Below, piece after piece: positions 24,101-34,573 of a stretch of DNA of 64,000 nucleotides. How positions within the stretch are numbered: position 1 is the stretch's first letter; every line of letters begins with the position of its first letter. Origin of the DNA: Phorcus lineatus (Eukaryota; Mollusca; Gastropoda; Trochida; Trochidae). The notes beneath the pieces were generated by a model that worked only from the letters and a program-made list of their open reading frames with translations, was not told the origin of the DNA and made no database searches. The stretch lies in assembly GCA_921293015.1 (NCBI GenBank), contig OV121087.1, positions 41,650,630-41,714,629 on the forward strand, read 5' to 3'. A program made the translations under genes and the position numbers.

Positions 24101-25925
24101 TGACTGCACACGAGGGGTAGACTTTAACATCAGCCTCATCAGTTAGATCACTCGGTATCTCAGTCATACGAGGTAGATCAGTTTTAACCTTGTCCCCTGC
24201 AATGTCATTACCCATTAGGATGTGGACTCCCTGCACTGGCAAAACTGACATAACACCAACAGTTATTGGTCCTGTTACAAAGTCAGACTTCAGATATATA
24301 TGATGGAGAGGCACATGACAATATCCACAAAGACCACGCATAATGATACTGGTACCAGTGTAGGAACGATCTGACAGGGAAACTACACCTTCTAACATCA
24401 AAGTCTGTTGAGCTCCAGTATCTCTTAGTATATCCACTGCCACAGTCTCTTCACAATGGTCCTTCAAAGACACATAACCTTTTGACAAAAAGGGCGCATA
24501 AGTCTTCAAAGACTGTTGAGCTCCAGTACTGTCGCTGAGTGATTTCTCTGCTACCTTCTCTTCAGTATACTCGATTAAAGAATCCTTATCCTTGGATGTG
24601 CATGGAACAGAGTGTCTCTTAGATTCAATTTCAGTTTTACTGACATCAGTTATCTCCTTATTGTCAACACTGAGTCTGTTCACCTCACTATGAGCTATAG
24701 AAGCGAATGCATGGGGCGAATGTTGTTTTACTTCCTTATTCTTTAGTTTCCAGCACTCACTGATCAAATGTCCTTTATTCTTACAGTAGGCACATGTTGG
24801 GGCAGGAATAGTACCAGATGAAAAATTTGATCTCTCTGCATGATTAGTACTCCTAGCACTATTGTTCGAACCATTGTAAGTTTCTGTTGATTGTGCAGAA
24901 GGTTCGTACTGTCTAGCACCATGATTGGAAGATTGATATGCGCCTGAGTCTACTACTGAAGGAACACTAGAGTTTACCTGAGGTCTGTTATATCTACCTC
25001 TGTAGCTACCATTACGGAGCGAAGCCTTATGAGTAAGGGCATAGTCATCAGCTAGTACAGCAGCTTGTTCAATTGAATCTGCTTTTTGTTCATCAAGATA
25101 AGTCTTTATCTCATTTGGGATACATCTCTTGAACTCCTCAACTAACATAAGTTGTCTGAGTCTCTCATAGTCCTCCCTTGTCTCTTTAGAAGAACACCAT
25201 CTATCAAACAGCATCACTTTAGTTCTACCAAAATCAACATAAGTCTGACCATCGTGCTTCCTATGATTCCTAAACTTTTGTCTGTATGCTTCTGGAACCA
25301 ATTCATAAGCTTTCAAGATAGTCCTTTTGACCAACTGATAGTCTGAACTCTGTTGAATGGATAAAGCAGCATAGCATTCCTGAGCCTTCCCTACTAAAAC
25401 ACTTTGAATGAGAGTAGTCCAAGATTCCTGTGGCCATTTCAAATTGGTAGCCAACTTTTCAAAATGTAAGAAAAACTTATCAACCTCACTCTCCTGAAAA
25501 GGGGGTATAAGTCTAACAAACCGTGTAACATCAAACTCCTTTTCACAATCACTACCACTTGCCAACTTCCTTTCCTTCAACTTAACCTCTAAATCCAACT
25601 TCTGAATTTCCAACTCCCTACACCTAACTTCCCTTTCAGTTCTCTCTTTCTCTCTCTGGATCTCTAATTCCATAAGAACAACTTGTTCACTTTTTACAGG
25701 AGGCTTAACATCATAACTCCCTTCTATGATATTCTCATCAACAAGAAATTCTAACACTGTACTCTGAATATGAGCCTTTCGTAAGGATGAATCAACTACA
25801 ACACCATAGTGCTTTGCTACACAAAGTAACTCTGATTTCCTCAATGCAAGTACACTTTCTATGCTAATGGTAGTAACAAAATCTTCCACTTCAAACATGG
25901 CTACGGGTTGTGTCTTTCCCAACAA
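21117..25925 (-). CDS. Gag-Pol polyprotein of the Gmr1-type LTR element
   Basis: One open frame of 1,602 residues from an ATG at 25925. Domains in order (rough residues): an N-terminal region of about 60-70 residues rich in short helices; a charged E/K/R coiled-coil-like stretch (70-125); the retrotransposon Gag region (130-300); one CCHC zinc knuckle (378-391); an aspartic protease region with DTGAQQ (about 500-580); an integrase with an HHCC head (about 750-790), the DDE core (about 815-950) and a C-terminal domain (to about 1085); a reverse transcriptase with YIDD (about 1180-1400); and RNase H (about 1475-1602). Integrase before reverse transcriptase is unlike standard Gypsy elements and like Gmr1. 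The protein normally serves reverse transcription and insertion of the element. The frame looks whole. Confidence 0.9.
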   Translation of the reverse strand: MLGKTQPVAMFEVEDFVTTISIESVLALRKSELLCVAKHYGVVVDSSLRKAHIQSTVLEFLVDENIIEGSYDVKPPVKSEQVVLMELEIQREKERTEREVRCRELEIQKLDLEVKLKERKLASGSDCEKEFDVTRFVRLIPPFQESEVDKFFLHFEKLATNLKWPQESWTTLIQSVLVGKAQECYAALSIQQSSDYQLVKRTILKAYELVPEAYRQKFRNHRKHDGQTYVDFGRTKVMLFDRWCSSKETREDYERLRQLMLVEEFKRCIPNEIKTYLDEQKADSIEQAAVLADDYALTHKASLRNGSYRGRYNRPQVNSSVPSVVDSGAYQSSNHGARQYEPSAQSTETYNGSNNSARSTNHAERSNFSSGTIPAPTCAYCKNKGHLISECWKLKNKEVKQHSPHAFASIAHSEVNRLSVDNKEITDVSKTEIESKRHSVPCTSKDKDSLIEYTEEKVAEKSLSDSTGAQQSLKTYAPFLSKGYVSLKDHCEETVAVDILRDTGAQQTLMLEGVVSLSDRSYTGTSIIMRGLCGYCHVPLHHIYLKSDFVTGPITVGVMSVLPVQGVHILMGNDIAGDKVKTDLPRMTEIPSDLTDEADVKVYPSCAVTRAMERKLEKVTTVQDSTDSVDLSDTFFSHLEDNDRMQDKDFAHEGLQPRTAKHCKEYAKDKCSREKLIEEQKKNAEIQLLRSKALSEEDSSTEAVCYYLKSDILMRKWRPPDCFADEDWKVLHQIIVPPVYRNEVMSLAHDSLLAGHLGVNKTYQKILSHFYWPGIQNDVRKYCRTCHICQMVGKPNQNITRYPLQPIPAFEEPFSRVIIDCVGPLPRTRSGNEYLLTIMCSSTRFPEAIPLRNIKSHTICKALVKYFTLVGLPKSIQSDQGSNLMSKVFQQVMFELGIKQFKSTAYHPESQGALERFHQTLKNMLRAYCAEHHKDWDDGIPYVLFAARESVQESLGFSPFDLVFGRTVRGPLKCLKEKWLDDESDLNLLDYVSSFKERFVGACEFASRNLKVSQQKMKKWYDHKAEHRTFSPGDKVLVFLPIQGHPLKARYHGPYSVLKKVSDTDYVIATPDRRKSKRICHINMLKSYHDRQSDNMVQTVCASVVGVDGCSPDNDLMVEVSHRDEPDVKLNNSDVLSNLDAKLSHVSSERRENVSALIIEFKRLFPDVPSRTDFVYHDIDVGDAVPIKQHAYRVNPIKLGQLRKEIDYMLKNDIIEPSCSAWSSPCILVPKPGGGIRLCNNYKRVNALSKSDSYPIPRIDDCIDRIGKARYVTKFDLLKGYWQIPLTCRAQQISALVTPEGLYQYKVMPFGLKNAPATFQRLINNITSSVDDCEAYIDDVIVASDEWDDHMKSIRGLFENLSRAKLTINLSKCEFAKATVIYLCHVVGQGEVRPVQAKVEAVEKFPEPTTKRDLMRFLGMAGYYRRFCQNFSQVAAPLTDLLKKDCKFVWSSSHQTAFDKVKAILMNSPVLIVPDFNKQFKLCVDASDVGAGAVLQQEKCGVDHPVCYFSKKFDIHQKRYSTVEKETLALVLALQHFEVYLSTTVSPVAVFTDHNPLVFLKKLKTKNQRIMRWSLQLESFDLDIKHIRGKDNVLADALSRAV

Positions 25926-26036
25926 ATTATGTACAAATTTGTAAACAAATTTTGAATTTGAATAATAAAAACAACAAAGTGTCTTTAAATGAAGACATTA
26001 AAACAATTTCCCATTTAACAACACAAAAGTTCAAAT

Positions 26037-26049
26037 GGACGAGCCCCCA
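26037..26049 (-). other. Primer-binding site (tRNA-Pro type)
   Basis: On the minus strand, three bases inside the 5' LTR, the sequence is TGGGGGCTCGTCC. This equals the first 13 bases of the well-known proline-tRNA primer site used by several vertebrate retroviruses. Use of tRNA-Pro by this element is inferred from that match. Confidence 0.7.
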
Positions 26050-26052
26050 ATT

Positions 26053-26621
26053 TGTTACGAGTGGCGAACCAGACATAACAAAAAGATGGGTAAGACACAA
26101 CAAGTAAAATATATACAGATTTAATTACAAATAAAATATGAATATAAAGTTACAGATTGTTTGGCAGTCTAACAAAATATCACAGCACAGAAATATATCT
26201 ATAAACGTCTTACATTTCATAGTCCAAGAATATCAGGTAAATCCAAAAGCCGACATGGCTAGAATATAACATTGTCATACAGGCCGACATGGCTAAACTC
26301 CCGACATGGAAAACACTTCAACAGCACACACTGTCCAATTGTGATATAAAAGTTGACTCCCTATACACTTGCAATTAGGCTATCTTAAATGTGTAGTGAA
26401 GCTTGTAGTGAATAGTATTATATAAGATAAAGCTGACCATAGCCACTCATTAAAGACTGTAATGTAAGCTAATAAGATTGATTGCATTGTTTAAAATTGA
26501 GCTGGGTACAAGCTACATGTAAAAGGTAAAAGCTATTGACTGGGTATATGTGAACTCAAGAAAATATACTAATGGTATGGTGATACATATTATTTGATAA
26601 AAATAGATGATACTCATAACA
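26053..26621 (-). repeat. LTR (5' LTR of the Gmr1-type element)
   Basis: 569 bp, partner of 20372-20940. In the element's own direction this is the upstream LTR that would carry its promoter. The 4-bp target duplication ATAC follows at 26622. Confidence 0.92.
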
Positions 26622-27302
26622 ATACCATTGATGAAACATTATATGTCTTATTTGTCTGTCATACGTTCTTGAACACTATAGGTGCTGATAATTATTGAAG
26701 CAGCCTCCTCGGCATGCATATTACAGACCATATTTTAGCTTTAAAGTAAAACACCACAGACATAAATGTACAAGTGCAGCACAGAGAGCGAGAGAGGAAC
26801 TAGTCCCATTTGTGTAAATGCCAATAATAATAATAAATATACTTAACACTACAATACATAATCTTGCGTCCTGTGTGCTTAAGCTATGTTTAAAATGATA
26901 TTTGAAAGTTATTAATTCAAAATGCAGCAATTTACCTCTTTAAACATTACATGACTTAACCGACAAGCTGATTCTTTCCGGAAACTATCAGTGATTATTG
27001 ATAAAATACCCATTATTTTCATAGAAAGTTTTTGTCACCAGTAAATGACTGACAACATTTGTGGATATGATACTTTCTACGTTGTCATATTCAATTTGCA
27101 AAGTTGTACTGAGCTTGAAAAATAAAGTATTGTGATTGTCGAATGCCCAGAATAGCACCATACATGCACCTGCTTTGATATCGTATCATGTCTTTCATCT
27201 CGTTGACGTGTTAACAAAATTAGTAACGTTACGTTTTACGTATAATACGACTCCAACAACGTACTGACTGTCACACAATCCAATTGTTTACCAGATGGTT
27301 AT

Positions 27303-27618
27303 CCGGCTAAATCAGCGTATATGAATCCGCTCCGCTCCTTCCTAACACCCTGATCTCTTTCAAGCCAAAAGTCTCGTATCGCCAGAAATCTATCCAGCCA
27401 ATCAGACGACTCGCATCCAGCAACAGCGGCACATCCCTGATATAAAATCCGTAGCTTCACGCATCAAGCACAACGACATTCCATTGGCTTGAATATAAGA
27501 AAAGGTGAACTAAGGCACGAATATCACGCCATTCAAGCTTTACGAGGCATTTGGCCCGAAAGAGATCAGGGTATTAGGAAGGAGCGAGAGCGGATTCATA
27601 TACGCTGATCTAGCAGGA
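27303..27618. mobile_element. MITE-like fold-back element, family M1, copy 1
   Basis: About 315 bp with long terminal inverted repeats. The left arm at about 27311-27360 (atcagcgtatatgaatccgc...ccctgatctcttt) pairs with the right arm at about 27560-27610 (aaagagatcaggg...gcggattcatatacgctgat). The outer end on the right reads CTAGCAGG. It has no coding capacity. The same terminal sequence occurs at 58932-59247, and a decayed relative lies at about 31648-31802, so this is a family. The mobilising transposase is unknown. Confidence 0.75.
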
Positions 27619-28045
27619 GGCCAGATGTTATATTTCGTTTAGTTGGGATAAAGAAGTATAATGATCGTTGACCATACCCCATAAAACTATCCATATAAAA
27701 AATGATTCAAATTCACACTTCATCATTATCCAATTTTCAACTTTTTTCAGAAAATAAATATATATTTGATTGATATTTAGAATGCAAGCAATTACGTTAA
27801 GACTTATAATACTTACGCTGACGGCAATGAAGAAATACTTTACGGAATTTTAATTTTTAATTGTTTTTCTTGCAAACGTTCAATCATGCCAAAAATACAC
27901 TTACTTGCACGCCATTATCGGCTTACTGTCTTTCTATACAAACGTCATAAACAGATTTATTTTACAGGGCAGGAGCACACTTAGTCAGGTTCACAAATAC
28001 ATGCAGTCGAAATGTAATCAATTCCTTGATATTGCATATTCAAAG

Positions 28046-28165
28046 TGGACATAATCGGGTAAACTACGCGAATCCATTTCCCCTGTTTGGTTAAACCATG
28101 TTCACAATAAAATGGCCGAAGCAATGTTTTCTTGTTACTTGCTCTTAGGCATTATCGGGTTGCGA
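28046..28165. repeat. Short interspersed repeat, copy 1
   Basis: About 120 bp around gggtaaactacgcgaatcc, then acaataaaatggccg and a final tatcgggttgcgatg. It resembles 43586-43722 in the same order of phrases (taagctatacgaatcc, acaataatggtcgcc, gatcgggttgatgg). The class is unknown; a short DNA-transposon relic is possible. Confidence 0.35.
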
Positions 28166-28542
28166 TGTATGACTGTATGGATAAAATGCACAAGGCATAA
28201 ACTATTATTCATTCGGGATAACTAAGACCCTTTTAAGGGAAACCAATCAATATATACAGTAATACTTCACAAGAAACTAAATGATTTTTGTAAACATTTT
28301 CTGACTAAGTCACACTTCAGGATTATGGTGTCGTACAGATCACTCTGAGCGTCAATACACATCATTTGAACTTAACGTACCACGGAATGAGCTAAATATT
28401 GAAGCCCTTGTTAATTTGCGTGTTATGTATAATTCTTTCCCTCAATTTCGACGGTGCTTCACAAAATGGCATGTTCATGAGATAGCATGTAGGTCAAACC
28501 TAGCCTCCAGCTGCCTTCTCTCTTACCTCTTATCGGTTCACA

Positions 28543-31500
28543 ATGATAATGGAGGGCCTCATAAAGGTGAGACCGTATTCCTCTTCATTATGTCCATATA
28601 TAAGATCGTAATAACCTCATACGAGACGATTTTGACTTTTGATACCCGGTTGCTTCGTCACAATAACTATTGTTTGGATAAGAGCCTATTAAACCTTTTC
28701 TGAGTAAAATATACGTCATCTCTTTTCTTTAAGATCACTTTCTTTTTTATACCAACCTACCCTCATTCTAAACAACTACTTCCAGCGAGATATAATAATT
28801 AAAAGAATTTTATGATGTAGGCAATGCGTAGCGATATGTTCTTTGTTGAAATTTGTTCATTTTAAAAAAAAGATCTAACATTAAATGAGTAATGTTATAG
28901 AGCCTGGTTTTACCTTAAAAATAACAAAAATTAACAAATGACTGCATGACACGTTTAAGGTCATCGATGTATTCAACAAAAACTACCTTCTGATTATGTG
29001 ATGTGATGAACTCTCTGTACATAGTGTTTTTTTATTTCAGACACGCGTTGTTTTTCAATACTTTTTCTATAACACCTACCATTTTGTCCTCATTTGCCCT
29101 AAAGTTCAATATTCTGTTGTCAACGTGATGTGACTTATGAATGCTATTATATTCACGTTTTTTTATGGTCTACCGAGATAGAAGCTTTATTACTGCCCTA
29201 ATGAAGACTATACGGTTTTATGTGTGTAATGAATTAGATCAGCTTCTACGTACATGGCACAAAATATAGAACTTTGAGAAAAACAAAGAAGAGTATTCAG
29301 TGTTTAATACTGTGTAGAAATATAATGTTTAATATCAAATAGACGGTATCAATTAAAAATAAGGTTTTATAGTTAATAATTTGACGAATAAAGCCTTCAT
29401 CTTCCCTGAATGAAATACTCAAAACAAACATCTTAATCATTTTCCTTAATCACAAGGTAATAGTTGATAGACTTAATCAACTTCAATGTTAATTCTAATG
29501 ATAAGATCTTGCTTTTTGGTCATGCAGAAATAAAATCTATCATAATCACGCATGACCTGTACTGACGCAAGCCTTGTCGTATTGGACGTATTTTTCTATG
29601 CTTGTCGCTGCGGCTGCTGCAACCTATCGCCATGGTTCAATGAAAATCTTCACCGAAGAGGGCGCTGCACTCAACACATGAATTTTGACTGGATGGCAGC
29701 AATTTTTAAATCAGCCAGTGATAGAGACTGGTGCAATTTTAAGCCATGCGGGGGCAGATGAATACTTATGTGAAAAAGATAAGATGCTTTACACAAACCA
29801 CAAATGTTGAATCATATTAATCATATCTTGGATCATATTATACTAAGAAATAGAAGTTAGATACACACAATGCCAATAACTGTAGAAAGATATTAACGGA
29901 GGCAAGGGCTGCTTAAAACTTTAAGATGATTTACAAAAGGTTGTGTCATAAACTTCAAATTTAGTGCAAATATCATGTATATTGGTCTTCACGTAAGATC
30001 GACGTTTTCATGCACTATACATGCGAAAGATGTGATTGCTTTTACTGATGCAGAAAAAAATATGCCTATGGCATACTATAAGATGGTACTGATGGTACGC
30101 TTGGAAAACATATGGCAGGGATGTATAAAGAACTGTTTAAATGTTGAAATGTCTAAATTTTCTCATTTCGACCCCATGCCCCGTTTGGGAGTGCCAACAT
30201 TGTTCCTGGCTTACAACATATCTGCCCCTTTGTATCTAGTGCAGTTGATCCCTCCATAAGATAATCTTAGATGCTAAGATATCGTGACTAATTCAAATTT
30301 TCGAAAATGAAATAGGAATTTTTACACTGAGAGACAACTTTTGTTCAGCAGCTGAAAGAAATCTTTTAAATTCCTAAATATTTTAATTAACAATAACGAA
30401 AATGTCATCCTCAATTCTTAATTGGAATCCACGGTATCTTTGTAGTTTCTTTCTTATCAGCCTTTCATTCGTAAAGCGTTGTTGATTTATAACTGTTTAG
30501 AAAATCGTTTACCGTTTCTTTTGTACGAGTCATTTAGAAATAATAAGCATTTAGTACAAGTCAAGTTAAATTTAGTTCCAATGAACATAGTTGTGAGAGT
30601 AGACATTAAGCAGTTTCAGTGGATTTTAATAAATGTTTCGATTTCAGATAACTGCTACGTAAAACCGGTTTTCTTTTTTAAATTCCGTTATTGTCATATA
30701 AATTCAATAATGAATGACATTCAAGTAGTATTGCGTGGGAAATAATAACAGTGCAAGATAAAATAGACATACCAGGAAAGGGAATACTGACTGACATTAG
30801 AATATCTATGAACTTTACTAAATGCGATTAAAGTTTAATTTTAACTCACGAAGATTAATCTCAATTAATGATAGTCTGTGTATTCAAAGTAATAAATTAT
30901 TGACCCTAGGTTACTTCATACTTGGACGTCGAAATAATATTAATTCAAATCAAATGCCAGTAAGTATTATAATTCTTGATACGAAACTTTCCAATGTAAT
31001 CGTGATGAAATGTGTATTATTAAGGTTAGTTTAAAATATGTTTTCTACTTGCCCTCTCCGTTGAAATAGGACTTGATGCAATGATTGCTTAAATCTTCTT
31101 TGAATAATTCAGACAAGCATCCTGGCATCCTTGGCTCTTGTCTGCCTTGGTTGCAGTCCGAAAATTCCTGCCGTTGGCTTCAAGAATGAAAACTATTTCG
31201 GACAATGGTACGAGGTGGGGAAAATAGAAACCAGAGGCTGGTCCTTCTTCTACAAGGACTGCACGTGTACGGAAACAGAGATCAAACAGATCCACGGCAA
31301 CAGTAGTGGAGAGGCAACGGCCTCCCATTCCTGTAGATTGGGCAAACCTACTGGAATGGAAGTCAGCAAAATTGGTGATCAGATTGCTGTGTTCTTTTAC
31401 ATACATAAGGACCTTTTAACCAAATATCACATACTCAACCTTTTTCATTACTTTAATTTGCTAAGTGGGTAATTCCCGGTACCGAGACGTCCAATGCATA

Positions 31501-32602
31501 TGATAGATGTTATAAAATCAGTCATAGCAAATTTTAAACTATTGACATTCCCATTTAGTTTATTGCAGTAACGAAATCATTTAAAAGTCATGTTTGCTCT
31601 CTAGCTAACTTATTTGAATTCTCTATGAAACTAATGCACACTCAAACGTAGCGTAGAATTCATTCACGCTCTATCGGATTCCACACTTAAACTCAACGGA
31701 TTTTTCCATCCGGCTTATGTCAATGTTAGTAAATGCAAGTCGTCCCATTGGCTGATTAGATAGCTAACAATAGGAAGGAGGGAGCCGAGCGGATTTACTT
31801 GGTTTTACAAATGATTTAACTCAATCATATAAAAACTACAAAAGGATGTCATTGTGGTGTTTTAATTTATGCGACACTGCCATGTTCATAAGTATTTAAA
31901 CGATTTGGTGCCCCGATTAAATGTTTATTTCCCATCACATGTATATAAGCTGAGCAAAATTTGTTTTTTTAAGAATGCGTTTTAATCTTGTTGCCAGGTG
32001 TGTTGAAGAGAGAAGGGCCTCTTGGTAAATGGAAAGAATCTTTCGATTTCTTCACAAAAAGTGTAAGTGAATACTTTGTGCTTTTGTTTACTATCCTTTA
32101 CTCCTAAGATGCATGTGCAAATATTTTGATAATTTTGCGACAGAAATGAGGTCATTGAATAGCAATTTAAATCAGTAGCATAACACTGTATATTTTGCTC
32201 CAGCTAAATTATGAGAATATCACATCGTTCTGAAACTGGAAATCTTTTGAACCACATTGTCGGTTTTATGTAGGTAATGAAATTCAATGTAAAATTGCAT
32301 GGAAATACAACAAACGCTCTCATCTTAATCAACATTTGAAAATGTGGTCAAATAACATATCCTTTATCCGCCTCTTCCAGATTGACTACACAGTGATCTA
32401 CATGGATGACAACGTTGCTCTGGAGTATGACTGTAAATCAGCCTTTGGGACAACGACTGACTACTGTATTCATTTCATGTCCAGAAAACGGACAATGGAT
32501 GATCAAACCCTACAGCTGCTTCTCAAGGTTGTGGATGAACTTAATCTGAACAACCGTGACGTCAAGTTCAGACGAACAGAGCAAGACAACTGTCCTCTCT
32601 GA
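28543..32602 (+). CDS. Secreted lipocalin (apolipoprotein D-like)
   Basis: Four exons: 28543-28566, 31113-31374, 31998-32062 and 32381-32602 (TGA stop). The sum is 573 bp, or 190 aa, the usual lipocalin size, with all phases in agreement. Exon 1 is a tiny start exon (MIMEGLIK, donor GTGAGA); joined to TSILASLALVCLGC it makes a good signal peptide. It is the least certain part. Exon 2 carries the lipocalin signature (NYFGQWYEVGKI) and KDCTCTETEI. Exon 3 reads LGKWKESFDFFTKS. Exon 4 reads DYTVIYMDDNVALEYDC, the position of the family's TDY-like motif, then a helix (TLQLLLKVVDELNLN) as in the C-terminal lipocalin helix. Six to seven cysteines could form disulfides. Lipocalins bind small hydrophobic ligands; the ligand here is unknown. 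AATAAA at 32602-32607 overlaps the stop. Confidence 0.8.
31648..31802. mobile_element. Degenerate M1 MITE-like relic inside lipocalin intron 2
   Basis: The plus strand has aggaaggagggagccgagcg, close to the right arm of the element at 27303 (aggaaggagcgagagcgg). Its middle (gcaagtcgtcccattggctg) is close to the reverse of that element's middle (ccaatcagacgactcgca). The left arm is weak. It is an old, shortened copy. Confidence 0.5.
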
Positions 32603-32756
32603 ATAAACTATTATTTAAGTTAATTTATGCGTTTTAAAGATAAGAAGTTTAAGAAGTAGGGATATATTTTGTTAAATCGACATTGGTTTGGGTTTAAAGT
32701 ACATCCACAAAACAGGCTAAAGGGAGATAATTATTTAAAAGATTTATACTCACCAG

Positions 32757-32813
32757 GCGGGCGCATATAGGTCATTTTTGGCCCAACGTCGCCCTTAAAT
32801 CCACCTACCTACC
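32757..32813 (+). mobile_element. 57-bp truncated retroposon tail with 12-bp target duplications
   Basis: A 57-bp insertion ending ttaaatccacctacctacc is flanked by perfect 12-bp direct repeats, tatactcaccag, at 32745-32756 and 32814-32825. The end resembles the 3' tail of SINE family 1 in its own direction (ggcgttaaaccccaactcacc...). It is therefore best read as a severely 5'-truncated LINE-mobilised copy. It lies just downstream of the lipocalin gene. Confidence 0.6.
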
Positions 32814-32825
32814 TATACTCACCAG

Positions 32826-34230
32826 AAAATATATTTCTATAAGAATTAGGAATAGATAAATAGCAACGTTAACAATATTAGCTGAATCAATATGTCTATG
32901 GTACAGCAAGTTATTATAACCTATGAATTGTTAATAATAAAAATATGAAAATCCCAAATAAACATCCTAAAGCTACGACGCTATGAATTCGCATCGCTCT
33001 TGGTTGTAAATATATACATTTATTATCATACCATCCATTATGACCATCATCTTAGCTTTGTTAATATCATGCCACGTTAATAATTACCAAATGTCACTGT
33101 GTGGTCGCACCATCTACAATATTACACATCTTTGTCAGTTGTTTAGGAATGAGTCCCTTCTGGATTCGAACCGTCACCCTCATAGTCAGGCAACACCACA
33201 GGCGCTGACCATGCAAACGCAATACACTATCCCTCCCAAGGATGATCTTTGGTATGCATATTCATTGGATGCATATGATGTCCTGCTTCCTGTTTTGCAA
33301 GCTTTATGGATCGTGTACTTAAGACCAAGATATTTCGCATTACCGAAGGTCTGCAGTTTTTCCCATAAGGTCAAAGGTTGGCTTTCTCCTGGGATCTTTA
33401 CATTGCCAAATTGCTATTCTCGTACCTTAGATGATTCTCCTATCGAGTAGTGAAATATAGTTTTTGTTAACAGATCTTTATTTATTGCAGTAGAAATACG
33501 CTGAATAAATGAATACATGGAATACATACATATTTTCCATTTCTAGGGATAAGAGGTGCACATCACAAATGCTATATCATAATGATATAATGTGATAGCA
33601 GTTCAGGCTGACATATTTCTCTTCATTTTCCTCGGCAAACTGAATATCACGACAAGTGATAAATACTTTCGAGACTTAGAGAATTGGCCGATCATTGTTT
33701 ACGAACATACAGATTTCTTAATATATGAGTTGTGGGAGAAGCAGAATTATAGGTGACACCAGCATATTTTGCACTATGAGTTTTCATATACGTTATCACC
33801 TTTTGACAATTGTTTTATTAGTTTTGAATTTTGTTGTTGTTTGTTTAGATCACTGCACTCAATGTCATTTATAATTAAGAGACAATATTTACCTTTGGGA
33901 TTCCGTTGTCCTATAGTGAGTTTCAAAAGGAATTCAGATACTTTCAAACTTAGTTGGTTTTGGTAATTCATTTGTAAAACTGTCACTCAGTGACTTACTT
34001 TATTTTAAGTTTGTGACAGGATTGTTCGTTTGACAAGGAATAACATTCCTAATTCACTGTTCAATACAGTGTTGTAATCTACTTGGATGGACATATGCCT
34101 GTACATGCTAGATACAAAGATACTCCATCCACTAAACTACAAGGTTCAGAAATAATTACAGTAGTAAATCATGAACTGTAATATCTCCCAGGCTCGGAAA
34201 TAATATCTTTTTTCCCATTTCTTCAGGTTG
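32826..34230. other. Intergenic, no gene seen; possible decayed tRNA-like head near 33150-33245
   Basis: An open frame at 33040-33450 shows no domain. On the minus strand near 33170 there is GGTTCGAATCCAG, a B-box-like match, preceded by a loose tRNA-like stretch. It could be the head of an old SINE but no body is recognisable. Confidence 0.3.
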
Positions 34231-34242
34231 TCTACTTGTAAG

Positions 34243-34561
34243 GTGAGGTGAGGTGAGTTGGGGTTTAACGCCGCTTTCAAGATTATTTCACTTATATCGC
34301 GGCTGCTAGTATTATTGCAGGGAGAAAGCCCGCAAGACTATAGTGGCTATGCATTGCGGTGAAACCTGCGAGCATCGGCTGGAACTAGCGAACCATGGGT
34401 GGTACTGCGCTGAAATTCAGTGTAGCATTGCACCCAAACCTAACTGCGTGTAGAACAGTTCTCTACTGCAGACAAAGTTGCCGAGCCCCTGGCGGGATTC
34501 GAACCACGGACCTCCTGATCCGAAGCCGAACGCGCTAACCACTGCGCTATTCCGCCCCCTC
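34243..34561 (-). mobile_element. SINE family 1, full-length copy 2
   Basis: 319 bp on the minus strand, flanked by perfect 12-bp target duplications (tctacttgtaag at 34231-34242 and 34562-34573). The minus strand begins with a tRNA-like head: A box TAGCGCAGTGGTTAGCGCG, B box GGTTCGAATCC, and then GCCAGGGGCTCGGCAACTTTG. It ends GGCGTTAAACCCCAACTCACC with a CTCAC-type tail. Pol III promoter boxes plus target duplications show a LINE-mobilised SINE. Its tail resembles repeats I know from gastropods. This is the best copy in the window and the reference for the others. Confidence 0.85.
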
Positions 34562-34573
34562 TCTACTTGTAAG

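Larger units (their letters stand above)
20372..26621 (-). mobile_element. Gmr1-type Ty3/Gypsy LTR retrotransposon
   Basis: A 6,250-bp element in reverse orientation, bounded by 569-bp direct LTRs that start TG and end CA. It is flanked by the 4-bp target duplication ATAC (20368-20371 and 26622-26625). The two LTRs differ at only about four positions, so the insertion is young. The interior holds one long polyprotein frame. A primer-binding site next to the 5' LTR fits the 3' end of tRNA-Pro, and a purine-rich stretch lies next to the 3' LTR. The element looks whole. Integrase precedes reverse transcriptase, which in the Ty3/Gypsy group is the mark of Gmr1-like elements. Confidence 0.9.

Noticed and set aside
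21112-25346. Plus-strand open frames of 60-109 residues
   Set aside because: Shadows of the long minus-strand polyprotein of the LTR element.
29552-29761. Cysteine-rich small protein
   Set aside because: Locally higher GC and several cysteines, but no signal peptide, no splice context and no recognisable spacing; probably part of an unknown repeat within lipocalin intron 1.
33040-33450. 136-residue open frame
   Set aside because: No domain or helpful composition; it overlaps a tRNA-like SINE relic.
34488-34561. tRNA gene on the minus strand
   Set aside because: A and B boxes are present, but it is the head of a SINE with target duplications, and the acceptor stem is not maintained.
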